In this document: positions 1 to 9,337 of the stretch, in pieces | Layout: the number at the start of each line of letters is the position of its first letter | Position numbering within the stretch: position 1 is the stretch's first letter | Assembly (NCBI GenBank): GCA_022376515.1 | Contig: WTXI01000621.1 | Location: 1 to 10,932, forward strand | From: Lactifluus volemus | Lineage: Eukaryota > Basidiomycota > Agaricomycetes > Russulales > Russulaceae | Reading direction: 5' to 3' | Length of the DNA stretch: 10,932 nucleotides | Translations under genes and position numbers: made by a program | The notes under the pieces: generated by a model | What the model was told of the DNA's origin: nothing | Databases searched by the model: none | The model's input: the letters and a program-made list of their open reading frames with translations, nothing else

Positions 1-1040
1 GAGGCAGCGCCTGGACTGCAGCAATGCGGGCCGCTTCTTGGCCTCCTGGGCCTCGATGCGGAGTTGTTGTTTGTATGCGAGAAAGTCGGCATCCATCTGC
101 TGGCGGAGAGAGGCACGGTAGGCCTCATATTCTTCAGAGAGTTCTCGAGAAGCCTGTGTCTGTAGACGGGCAAATTCATCTTTGTGGAGGGCAGCCACTT
201 GGGCCCGTGCATCATCTAGGGACTCGCGGGTCAACGCGGCAACAGTGGTGCGGCGCTCCTCCTCCGCTAGAGAGGGGATCACATGATCGGAGATGTGTTG
301 GGCCATGTCTTTGACCCAAGAATTGAGTTCAGGGTGGGAGGTGTCGGAAGGGAGTCCGAGGACATGCCCAATCAATGCAGCTTTAATTTCCGTGAGTTGA
401 TCGGCGATCCAGCGATCGGCCAGCTGGGAAAGGTCCCGGTGAGGCGTTGAAAACAGAAGTGTGTGCTATTTGAAAGTCGTGGCCGCAGGACATGAGGGCG
501 GCTTGGAAGGTTGTTCCATCGAGGCCGTGTTGCAGTTTTCAAGGCAACGCATGCACAGCGACCAGTGGGCGGGGTCAGTGGTGAAGGAGGAGAAGAAAGA
601 ATCGATCGCGCGGACTCCGGCAGCGGTAGCGGCAACAGAGGCTTCTAAGTCGGTAGAGGGGTGAGGGAGAGGGTGAGTTTCATTAGGAAGTTCGGGGTCG
701 AAAGTCATGCACGAGCGGCGCATGCCGCCGTGGATCTGGAGGACAATGTTGGCTGCCACACGAAACCAAAGGTCCTAGGGACAGCGGAGTCGGGAGAGGA
801 GGAAGGGGTAGTGAAGCCATGGCTGAAAAACTCTCCGAGACGGTCGAGGGCCGCTCGGGTAACGCTGCCATTGACGGTCACGTCGAAAAAAGAGGAAGGA
901 GGGGTAGGGAGGAGGTCGATGGTGAAGGTGGGGAGAGAGGTAGCTCCGGTGACGAGATGCACGTCCCCGAGGCCGGGGGGACAGGGACGGGTAGGGAAGG
1001 GTGTGAGGGGTTGTAAGGAATAGGAAGAGCGGGGGTTCCC
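1..1040 (-). pseudogene. Decayed coiled-coil ORF inside the insertion, frame-broken, 3' end off the window
   Basis: No function recognised. Protein-like sequence can be followed down the minus strand only by changing frame. The pieces are about 1040-775 (contains FDVTVNGSVTRAALDRLGEF), 774-524 (DLWFRVAANIVLQIHGGMRR, then CMTFDPELPNETHP), 520-446 (DGTTFQAALMSCGHDFQIAH) and 441-34 (HRDLSQLADRWIADQLTEIK followed by a charged region). A further change at about 33 would give a better heptad-like continuation (AARIAAVQAL). The last 80 or so residues are rich in E, A, Q, R and K, typical of a coiled coil. If frame 3 is simply read through, a TAG at 466-468 stops it. From memory, similar uncharacterised proteins are high-copy in agaricomycete genomes and may be ORF1-like proteins of retroelements; I cannot verify that. 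The upstream limit and start codon are not identifiable. Confidence 0.45.
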
Positions 1041-1219
1041 CAGAGGAAGGAGGTGGGACAACGGGGTCCATTGGAGGAGGAGGAAGGAAGAGGGGACGTT
1101 GACAAAAACGAGTACAGACGAGGATAACAGAGTCGAGTGTTGGAGCGTTGAAAAAGCAGAGTCAGGTCGCGAGATACCAGGCGGGTTCTGACTAGGGATG
1201 GTGGTGGTAAGAGGTCGAT
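1..1219 (-). mobile_element. Foreign insertion interrupting a transporter gene (probable decayed retroelement)
   Basis: At 1217-1220 the transporter reading frame, read on the minus strand, stops matching its family right after the residues GMFQI. It continues as unrelated, pyrimidine-rich sequence that fills the rest of the window. The interrupted point lies inside a conserved exon, so this is not an intron. The inserted sequence carries an ORF in the same orientation that has lost its frame several times, as expected of an old repetitive element. I see no reverse transcriptase, terminal repeat or integrase here, and the other end and any target-site duplication lie left of base 1. The element class is therefore inference; a 5' part of a non-LTR retrotransposon is my best guess. 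A chromosomal rearrangement joining two unrelated sequences is the alternative. Confidence 0.5.
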
Positions 1220-2086
1220 GATTTGGAACATGCCGGTGATACGACCACGCACTTCCTTTGGCGAGCATTCGGACACGTAAGCTGGCGCTACGGCGCTTAT
1301 TCCGCCGATCCCAAGGCCAGATACGACGCGACCACCATAGATGTATCCAAGCCCGCGGTTGCCTTTTCCACCGGCCATAGTCTGCAATACCTGCGATGGC
1401 GCACGTCGGTGCATGCAAATAGGTGTTGGTGGAGCTGCCTACCGCACCAACGATGAAGATCAACGTATATCCAAGGAGGGTCTTGCGCCTTCCTATCAAG
1501 GCTATATAAAATTCAGGAATCAGGCTAGCTCGAGACGTTGTTGCAGAAAAGAAGTGGGCTCGTCTTCCTCGGGAAGCTGTCAAGCATACGGAGAAAGATA
1601 TCGGCAAGGCTCAGGGGTCATGCTCATTACAACAACAACTCGAATAAAACTTAGACAACAAAAGAAAGAAGCGAGACCCACCTGATATGGGCGCACTGCC
1701 GAGAGCGCCGAAGAATGCACCACCTTGTAGCACAGATACGACATTCGCAGATACGTCATCAATGCGACTCTGGTCCGGAGAGCCTTCAACAGGACGAATG
1801 CCGAATTTTATCTGGAAATATTTCGACTGAACAACGCCACCAGCAACGCCACTGGTTGAAGAACGGTCGATCTCAGGATATTGCATTGCGGAACCACAAC
1901 TCACGTGTCATAACCAAACAAGACAATGCCCCAGTACGCGATGAAGGCTAACCCTGGAAAATGGTTTCCTGTCAACATAAGAAGACAGGAATAGATAAAA
2001 CTGAGGCTGAAGGGGAAAGCATCGGAAGTCGTATTGTCATCATACACTGCTGGGTGGTATCCTCCAAACCCAGGACGGCCGGCAAT
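1220..2086 (-). pseudogene. MFS sugar/quinate-type transporter, N-terminal third only, start codon lost
   Basis: A proton-coupled sugar-porter-family permease of the plasma membrane. Four exons on the minus strand fit in phase: 2086-1905, 1851-1682, 1501-1443 and 1390-1220, separated by introns 1904-1852 (53 nt), 1681-1502 (180 nt, unusually long) and 1442-1391 (52 nt). They encode about 194 residues of a protein normally over 500. Visible parts are TM1 with the hallmark LFGYDTGVAGGVV, TM2 (NVVSVLQGGAFFGAL), the loop motif GRRK, TM3, TM4 and the sugar-transporter signature around YVSECSPKEVRGRITGMFQ. Translation would be expected to begin as MAGRPGFGGYHPAVYDD, but the codon at 2086-2084 is ATT and no upstream in-frame ATG is seen. 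A 54-nt stretch (about 2014-1961) in exon 1 may be an intron whose donor has been lost; it keeps the frame open either way. The gene ends abruptly at the insertion. Confidence 0.85.
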
Positions 2087-2252
2087 AAAATGCGGGATGA
2101 ATGGTGAAAAGGGGACGCACAATAGACGCGTGTGTTTCGGGAAAGGCTTGCCTTGGAGCAGTTAATGCGCATGATGCTACAACTAATAGATTTGACAGAC
2201 CAATGCCAAAACAGAGCAGTGACTTCTTATCGGACAAGGTCAAGGTGAGGCC

Positions 2253-2259
2253 TTTTATA
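2253..2259 (-). promoter_or_regulatory. TATA box of the transporter gene
   Basis: On the minus strand the sequence reads TTATAAAAGG, a near-consensus TATA element about 170 nt upstream of the expected transporter start. A CCAAT pentamer on the same strand at 2414-2410 lies about 155 nt further upstream, a usual arrangement for a fungal promoter. A CACGTG E-box is at 2421-2426. The assignment is from sequence and position only. Confidence 0.5.
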
Positions 2260-3173
2260 AGGTGGCATCGACGCCACAGTTTCGCAGAAGGAAAAGGGAT
2301 ATCCTGCAACACTGTACGCACGCCCCCGCGGCATCGGCACATAGCGAGCCCCACTTCAAGGAACTTTGGACCATTTCGCGGACAGGACACGTTGAACAGT
2401 ATAGCACTGATTGGTGATCGCACGTGATGGTGAATCTTGTATTACCCAACCTTATTCGTCTGGCAATCTGGTGGCGAGTCCCAACTTGAAGGCAATTCTG
2501 AGCGCAGTATCGATTGAGCCAACACGAATCGGGCGAACTTTACATATATATGTGACATGACGTCAGAGTAGCGTGTTGCACGGGAGCTACGTACCACTGT
2601 AAACGGAATTGCAAGGTCCTGCTTCATCTACCAATATCAACATTGCGTAACCGCTCCGCGTCCGCATCACCCGCGGTCGCCGCGAAAGGGAGAAGTGAAT
2701 GTTCAGCCGAGTCCCCTCTCCGAGGACATTACGTCCCGAGTCAGGGCCGCGTCCCGTTATATTTATTTATGTTTGGTCGAGCTGAACTCCGAGCGTGAGA
2801 ATGTCCTCATTCCGCTCGGAAGGTCAGCAAAACGCAAACGTCATGGTACCCTCAGGAAAAACTCGAGTCTTCGCTTCCAAGCCCCCGTTGATAGACATAT
2901 CGAATCGGAAGGTCTCCCGTCAACTTGAAGTGCCGCCACCACTGCGATTATTGATGCCATAGGACAGGGGCACAGCGCTGGCACCACATTGGGTCACGAT
3001 AACCTTAACAACCAACCACTTGAGCACCTCACGCTTGAATGACCATGACATAGTGGTAAATTCTACGGTACCGGCGTATCACTAGTGGTAGCTGTATTAA
3101 ATGTATAATATCATAATCTGACGCACGGGTTATTAATAGACGAGACTGTTATACTCTATGAACACGTCAATCC
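2260..3173. other. Intergenic region with scattered regulatory-type palindromes
   Basis: Between the transporter promoter and the 3' end of the 3174-4018 gene I see no convincing gene apart from the weak small ORF at 2801-2962. Regulatory-looking elements are a 12-nt palindrome ACATATATATGT at 2542-2553 and, just beyond it, a perfect CRE/ATF-type octamer TGACGTCA at 2558-2565. A GC-rich patch lies at about 2655-2690. These sites are short enough to occur by chance. Confidence 0.4.
2801..2962 (+). CDS. Possible 53-residue ORF, unknown
   Basis: An ATG at 2801 opens a frame of 53 codons ending at TAG 2960-2962. The peptide starts MSSFRSEGQQNANVMVPSGK and is basic and serine/proline-rich; I recognise no domain. 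In its favour are a TATA-like TATATTTAT at 2758-2766 and a plausible N-terminal composition. Against it are its length, the short distance from TATA to ATG, and competing frames over the same stretch. It could be the first exon of a relic gene or chance. No continuation exon was found. Confidence 0.15.
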   Translation: MSSFRSEGQQNANVMVPSGKTRVFASKPPLIDISNRKVSRQLEVPPPLRLLMP

Positions 3174-4018
3174 TTAGAATATCACAAAGCGACTGAATCC
3201 ATCATCCAATTGTACGATTGGCATCCAACTGCCTTGAGAGACCTGGACTACCCCGATCAATGTGATATCGCGAGGGGTGATCCCATTGTCCCGATAAACC
3301 AGCGTTGTTCGTGGCTATTGTAAGGTGAGATTTGACCAGCTAGCGATTGTCCCTTAATTAATCAACGAAAGTTTTTGGGAACTGAAACCAAATTACCTCC
3401 ATGAACTTCATCACTTTACCTGCGACATACTTGCGAATGTCTCAAGGGAGACGGTTTCTTGTCCTGGAGTTTGCCTTCGAATCATGATTTGGTCGTCCCA
3501 TGGAGCATAGCCACGCCACTTAGAAAGGAAGATTCAGAACCCTGAGCATATAGGTCAACATTCAACTCACATTGATACGAATCTGTGCATGGACACCTGG
3601 CCAACAGGGCCGTTTGGTCTGCACCACGAAGAGACATGCAGTTACCCGCAGCAACGTCGGTCAAGGGAAAACCAAGGTCTATCGATTCCTATGGACCAAA
3701 AAGATGGGGGGTGCAGTTGTTCATGTTCCACGTAGCGTCGTGCATCCGACCTGTTTCGGGAGCCCAAATTTGTTGTGGTATGACTGGACCCGTATCCTTG
3801 GCTACATAGTCTATAATCCAGTGTCCTGGACCATTTGTGATTGGAGCGGCGGCGAGGAAGAACGACAAAGACCCTGCTTCTTCTGTGTGCCAATTTATGT
3901 CCCGTGATTCCCTCCTTAACAAGGAGGTATGATACCGTTCGGCGAACTGAGGGTCGAACATGTGGGAAATGTAGCCATCCACCCAGAGCAGTCGTTGACC
4001 AGGTTGCTGACTACTCAT
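3174..4018 (-). pseudogene. Spliced gene of an uncharacterised basidiomycete family, frame-broken
   Basis: Three minus-strand exons with good splice sites: 4018-3571 (ATG at 4018, MSSQQPGQRLLWVDGYISHM), 3518-3397 (WRGYAPWDDQIMIRRQTPGQ) and 3314-3174 (ITLIGVVQVSQGSWMPIVQL, stop TAA 3176-3174). The introns are 3570-3519 (52 nt, GTGAGT donor) and 3396-3315 (82 nt, GTAATT donor). Conserved-looking stretches include HWIIDYVAKD, WNMNN, TDVAAGNCMSLRGADQTALL and QIRIN. The frame breaks four times: the C run at 3711-3706 has one base too many, a compensating base is missing near 3685, one is extra near 3612, and one is missing at 3433-3432. Allowing these, about 235 residues can be read. I recall this layout from uncharacterised agaricomycete proteins but know no name or function. 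A weak TATA-like TTTAAAAG lies at 4133-4126. There is no signal peptide or membrane segment. Confidence 0.65.
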
Positions 4019-5572
4019 TTGTGAAGACCAAGTCGAAGTAAATGAGATGGAGAAGGTTTTCTCTTTGACCGAGAGGTGTTTCAAAAGATTGAGAAAGATG
4101 ATTTAGAAAAACGCTAGGGGTGGTCCTTTTAAAGTGCACGAGTGCCATGCCAGCGCCACTCTTGAACTGTAGTAGTAGTAGTTGCTTCATCTTCATCATG
4201 GCATTGGCAGGCGGTGCCCGGTTCAGCTGCTATAGTGATTATACTGGATGACCTATGTAGTGATAAGACGGGATCCCGGGACTGCTTGCATTGGACGCCG
4301 ATTCAGTCAAGTTTACCATTAATTTCTGGAAAAGGCAGGATACTTACTGAGACATAGCCTAGAACCACGAAGAGTCTGCAAGCTGGACTCAGAAAAAATA
4401 TTTGATAGCCAGCCAGAAGTGGTTCCAATGCGACCCACGATAGCGGCTACAGCTGAAGTAGTTGTCCAGACACATTGTGGAACGATCGATTAAATTCATA
4501 TCAACCCTGTTACCGGAGGGACGTAACCGCGTTTGAAACAAGCCAAAACTAGGCTCTGGCAAACTTTTTTACAGTCAGCCGTGCGGTCTATGTATGTCAA
4601 ATTTGGAGGGAAGAACCGGCCACTTGATAAAAGTGCCACTACTAGGATACATTTGGGCAGACAGGATCCAAGCGCTGGATGAATCCGTGGGACCTACGAC
4701 AGCACGCCAGAGATAGCTGAGACCCGGGTAATCGGACTAGCAAATGAAAAGCACCTCCGTCTTGCCTCTGAGCGACTGGACTGTTCGTAAGCCCTGAACC
4801 TGCTATGATCAGCGACAACTCTTGCGAAGGCCACGATAGGTTACCAACGACCTCGACACGAAGAGAACGAGGACTGGAGCTTTCTCAGCATAGTGTGAAC
4901 CTTGGAGAGATCAAGGTCAGTCCGCCAGAGTTACAGATGAGGCGCCAGTGCTGAGATTTATCGAAGTACGTGATGCTAACGCATAATAGCGCGCAAGTTG
5001 TGGTACCTCGGAAGAAGTAGCTTCCGGTTAGTCCAGTAAGGCATAGGCGCTTGGTTAGGATAGGTCTCAGTGGGTGCATGATTGGATGGTCAACTCGAGT
5101 GGTCACTGGGAAACCCACTTAAACTGAAGCTAATTGGGACGGCGGCGGGAGGATAGCTTGTGAGGACATCACAACCACCCCTTGCCGAGCGATGCCGTAT
5201 CGGAGTTTTAATGCACCCATCGCAAATGTACTATTTATTAATAATGAAATCTTATCATGTCGTTATCACAGAACACGCATCAAACGACCAATTATATCCG
5301 CTTCACCACAGATTTCGTACTGTATGATATCTCTTTTCGCAATTAATGTCAGTATTCATTTATAGTCCATAGCCATTCCATTACATTCTTCATCCAGTAG
5401 CAGAAATCACCATGCTCGGGAGCAACCAAGCGGAACATCAGATTTGGTCCAAGAGCGTGTTGTCCCGTATCACAGGTCTAGACTCTAGATGCACGAATGT
5501 CAGCTCGCGGGCCGGGAAAAGCCACCTTTATTAGTATCAAGGCACCGTTCCCCATCCATCCCCATCACCACC
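4019..5572. other. Gene-free stretch of about 1.5 kb
   Basis: This is the 5' flank of the minus-strand gene ending at 4018 and the promoter side of the phospholipase D gene starting at 5573, so it should hold two divergent promoters. Contents I can name are a short GTA microsatellite at 4169-4182, a CCAAT box at 5288-5292, AT-rich DNA at about 5225-5400, and a pyrimidine-rich lead (about 5530-5572) before the PLD start. ORFs here, including a 77-codon minus-strand one at 5118-4885, have no protein-like conservation that I recognise. I find no RNA gene. Confidence 0.5.
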
Positions 5573-8500
5573 ATGTCTTTCCTCACTCATCTCATTGAAC
5601 GCTTACCGGAGGGTATACAGCGCACCGAAGATACAATCCTCGGTCCGTACTTCGACTTATCATCCTGGCTAAGTTTTCTGACATTCAGATTCGTTCCTAA
5701 ACATAGGGGTCTTGGATCCGAATAGTGAGTTAGGGTCTGTGGTTATCCTAGCGACCCCTCATCAGGGAGTAGGAAGGCATGACACTCCTGAGGCGAAGGT
5801 TCACGATGAAATACGAGCACAAATCAACGCGAATCACCGATTTGAAAGCTTTGCGGACCAACGACCCCATAATTCTGTCAAGTGGTATGTAATGTTTCAA
5901 TAGCAGTCAGCTACTTCTTACCAGGATGCTTCAGGCACATAGATGGCCATGACTATTTCTATGCTCTGTCTGAGATGCTTGAAGGCGCAAGGGAGTGCAT
6001 CTTTATACTGGTATAGATCATCTCTCGTGTTTTCCTTCCCATGTGACCCCCTCGTAAGGACTGGTGGTTAACTCCTGAACTCTATCTACGCCGTCCGCCC
6101 GCGTACCATCAAGAGTGGCGCCTTGATAGAATTCTCAAGCGCAAAGCTGATCAAGGGGTGAAAATATATGTCGTCGTTTATAAGGAGGTACGGAGCCACT
6201 ACCGTCTCGACAATTCGTCAGTTCTGAGACGCTCAAGGTTACTCAAACGATGACCATGAGCTCTGCCCACACCAAGGTAAGACGCCCTACTACTGAGCTA
6301 CACACACCGACACCTGATGGTACTCTGGTTCTCAGAGAGCTCTCGAGGCCTTACATCCCAACATCGCATGTATGCGGCATCCAGACCATATCGGGTCCAA
6401 AGGTGAGCGCTTATTTTTCCGTCTAGTTGATTTATTGATCTCGTAGATAATGTCGAGTTTTGGTCTCACCACGAGAAAGTCGTTGTTGTCGACAATCATC
6501 GCGCATGTATTGGGGGCTTGATATTTGTTTTGGTCGTTGGGACACCCAGAATCACCCACTTGCCGACGCACATCCGACAGATTTCTCGCGCACCCTCTTT
6601 CCAGGCCAAGATTACAACAATGCGCGCATCACGGACTTTCATGAGGTCAGCAACTATGTAAATGAAACTATTTCCGTCTTGGAGAGTCCTCGCATGCCAT
6701 GGCACGATGTAAGTTTGTTAGGGTTCTTTCATTTAGCCCTATTTCACATGTAGCACTAGGTACACATGACGATCGATGGCCCCGTCGTCCTTGACATTGT
6801 CCAGCACTTCGTTGAAAGGTGGAACGAGGTCAAGCATCGCAAGGTGTGCTATTCTCCACGAAGTAATTTTGGCACTCACATTTTCGCCTGCATAATAGTA
6901 TAAGGATGACAAGTTCGTCTTCCATCCTTTTTCGTACTCACCGCTACTGCTGATTACGTCGCTCAAGTCGCTACGACTGGCTTGCGCTCCCACACGATGT
7001 CGTAGCCGCCCCAAACGAAGCAGTTGTGCGCCATCCACACCGTGAACAATGGCATCGCATTGGTCGGCATTTCAAGCAGCGCTTCCACAGCTTGTGCAGG
7101 GACAGAGGTGGAGAAAATGATCCCGATTATACATTTTACTCAAGGCCGCCTTATGGGACATGTCGCGTACAGGTCGTTCGGAGTGTCAGCGATTGGAGCC
7201 ACGGTGTGTTGACAGAACACAGCATTCAGAATGCCTGTGAGAAGAATGGCTTGTATCAAAATGCGGGCTGATAGATGGTGACAGATATACAGTTGATTCG
7301 AGAAGCAAATCACTTCATTTACATCGGTATGTGGCCCCCAGTCTCGAATTGTGTATATGCCAGCCTAAATGCATCTCGCAGAGAACCAGTTCTTGTAAGT
7401 TAGGCTATCTTCTAATTTATTAAAGGTAGCCTGATTTGTGCCTCGAGTATATCGAGCACGAAAGAGTCAGGGCCTGTGAAGAATCAGATTGCCGCTGCGC
7501 TTGTCGAGCGCATCCTTAGCGCTGCGAAGTCCCAGAGGAAATTCAAGGTGAGCATCCCTAGTCTTGTTCAAAGCGTGCCTAACGGGAGAGGGCTTTCTTA
7601 CAGGTCATTGTAGTTATTCCAGAGCTTCCAGGTTTCGCAGGTGATGTGAAGAGCGAAACTTCTCTCAAGACTATCATGGCCGCTCAGTACCGTACTATCA
7701 ATCGGTGGAAGTAGCATATATGAGGAGATTCGTAAAGCGGGATTCGAACCGTGAGTGCCTAGTCTTGTTCAACGTTGCGCATCTGACGGACTGTAACCCA
7801 AGCACTGACTACATCCGGTTCTACCATCTACGTGTATTCGATCGGATCAATGCTCCCATCGGTGCGCACCCCTCGTTTTCATTTTATCACACTTCTCATG
7901 TGCGCATCATAGATACCCTCATTGCTCAGATGGAGGAAAAGTCGGGTGTCAAATTCGGCCAGGCGCAGGCAGCACTCGCGCGTCAGTGGGTCGGCGACTC
8001 GGCGGATCGGGACATGCCGACTGAGACGACGATCAAGCTACCCGAACCAACGTCCGAAGGTATCGTCCTCAGCGCAAAGACAGAGATGAAGACAGAAAAG
8101 TACCCACTTCCCGTCTCGGTAAACGAAGCAGTTACTATGATCGAGCGGTTCGAATATAGTGCGACTGCACTCGTTGGGACTAGATATTCCGCAGTCGCTG
8201 ATACGGTTGGGCAACACGCGCTACAAGATGAGACGAGGCTTGTGGATGAGCAGTGGTTAGGAAGTAAGGAAGAAGAGCTCAATTCGTACGTGTTCGTCTG
8301 ATCCTGCGCCTGTGCTTATATATTCTCACCTCTCCAGATACGTGTCTGAGCTGTCATATATCCATAGCAAGCTCATGATTGTTGACGATCGTCGCGTTAT
8401 CGTAAGCACGCACATGGAATTGTCGTGCAGCAATCCTCTCATTCGTCGTATTTCAGATGGGTTCGGCTAACCTGAATGACCGTAGTCAGAAGGTGCGCAA

Positions 8501-9295
8501 TGCTTTGTAGAACGTGCAGATTGTCATTGACCCTGTATTCATATATTGACCGCAGGGTGGTGGTGACTCAGAGATTGCGCTGGTCGTCGAGGACGAAGAT
8601 AGCATCCCGAGTATGATGGATGGCCGTCCGTACACGGCAGCCCGCTTCGCAGCGTCCCTACGGCGCAAACTCTTCCGCCGTGCGTGTCCATTGCAGTACA
8701 AATCATGGTTACATCATAACATCATATGGCCTGCGTGTTCTTGTAGAGCACGTCGGCTTAATTCCTCCTATGACCGTATCCTCCCGCCGCGAACACGTCA
8801 CTTCGTTCATGCGTCCGGCTCCAGTTCCCAATGACGACGAGACGGATCTCGAGGAGGATGCGTGGGTTGCAGACCCATTGTCCGATAGGCTGTTGAACCT
8901 GTGGAACACTACCGCACGAGTGAATCGTGAGGTGTTTACGGAGCTCTTCCGCCCAGTGCCGAGTAATCTCGTGCACAACTGGAATGCCTATCGTGTAAGT
9001 ATTGGGCGTTGCCGGTTCCTTGGCCCTGATAAGTTACCACGTACAGTCATATACGCCTAAAGTCAAAGTTGGGCACGTCGTTCCCGGGGTGTCGCTCGAT
9101 CGTGTGAAGGAGAGACTTTCGCTTGTGCGCGGATCACTTGTGGAAGCCCCAATCGTATGTTGCTTTTTTATCCGCTTCATTTGTAGTTCCTGGTCCTGAC
9201 TTTGAGAAACACAGGATTTTCTGATCGATGAGAAAGACTTTGTGGAAGGCCCGGATTGGATTGGGCTCAATCCTACGCTTCCGATCTATATCTGA
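5573..9295 (+). CDS. Phospholipase D, HKD family (22 exons, three frame-breaking indels)
   Basis: Hydrolyses phosphatidylcholine to phosphatidic acid and choline at membranes. ATG 5573 (context CACCATG) is the only start matching the family N-terminus; stop TGA 9293-9295. Introns: 5643-5706, 5889-5942, 6011-6058, 6188-6237, 6277-6335, 6403-6446, 6709-6759, 6844-6898, 6913-6967, 7237-7284, 7327-7381, 7395-7447, 7548-7603, 7751-7802, 7862-7912, 8286-8337, 8402-8456, 8493-8555, 8680-8746, 8995-9046, 9155-9214; the first may instead end at 5688. Motif HEKVVVVD lies near residue 195, followed by [26 protein letters not shown] near residue 651, followed by [10 protein letters not shown]. No PX or PH domain is present, unlike yeast Spo14. 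Three lesions break the frame: four bases missing at the 5888 donor (V and part of D in KWYVDG), one G missing in the run 6512-6516 (IGGLD), two bases missing at 7703 (INRGG). Restoring seven bases gives 862 codons exactly. Either a recent pseudogene or assembly errors. Confidence 0.93.
6470..6493 (+). other. First HKD catalytic motif of phospholipase D
   Basis: The codons read H-E-K-V-V-V-V-D, the HxKxxxxD signature that supplies the nucleophilic histidine in one half of the bilobed active site. It lies at the start of exon 7. The G-run deletion at 6512-6516 falls only about 20 nt after it, so as sequenced the residues following the motif would be misread. Confidence 0.9.
8363..8386 (+). other. 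Second HKD catalytic motif of phospholipase D
   Basis: The codons read H-S-K-L-M-I-V-D, the second HxKxxxxD copy. It is followed across intron 8402-8456 by [10 protein letters not shown], and across the next intron by [13 protein letters not shown], the conserved tail of the active-site half. All residues needed for catalysis are present in this half. Confidence 0.9.
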
Positions 9296-9337
9296 ATACG
9301 AAAATGTATACTGTATTTAACTTGACTGTACTCCTAC

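Noticed and set aside
24..314. 96-codon plus-strand ORF at the left edge
   Set aside because: It is the antisense of the coiled-coil reading frame; composition is typical of a shadow ORF.
705..1607. 300-codon minus-strand open frame as one protein
   Set aside because: It crosses two real splice sites of the transporter, reads its fourth exon out of frame, then runs into the insertion; it is a chance fusion of unrelated pieces.
3572..3907. 111-codon plus-strand ORF
   Set aside because: It is the antisense shadow of exon 1 of the minus-strand 3174-4018 gene, whose three exons give consistent protein segments.
4885..5118. 77-codon minus-strand ORF
   Set aside because: There is no recognisable domain, family resemblance, splice continuation or promoter; its length is within chance expectation.
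5477..5489. TCTAGACTCTAGA direct/inverted hexamers as a recombination site
   Set aside because: Two adjacent TCTAGA hexamers are too short and have no partner elsewhere in the window.
7736..7752. tRNA B-box-like GGTTCGAATCC on the minus strand
   Set aside because: The flanking T-stem does not pair, there is no matching acceptor stem or A box, and the bases encode the end of PLD exon 14 (AGFEP) plus its splice donor.
7705..8301. 198-codon plus-strand ORF as a separate gene
   Set aside because: It is PLD exons 14 (in the wrong frame), 15 and 16 read through two introns; the intron at 7862-7912 has a length divisible by three.
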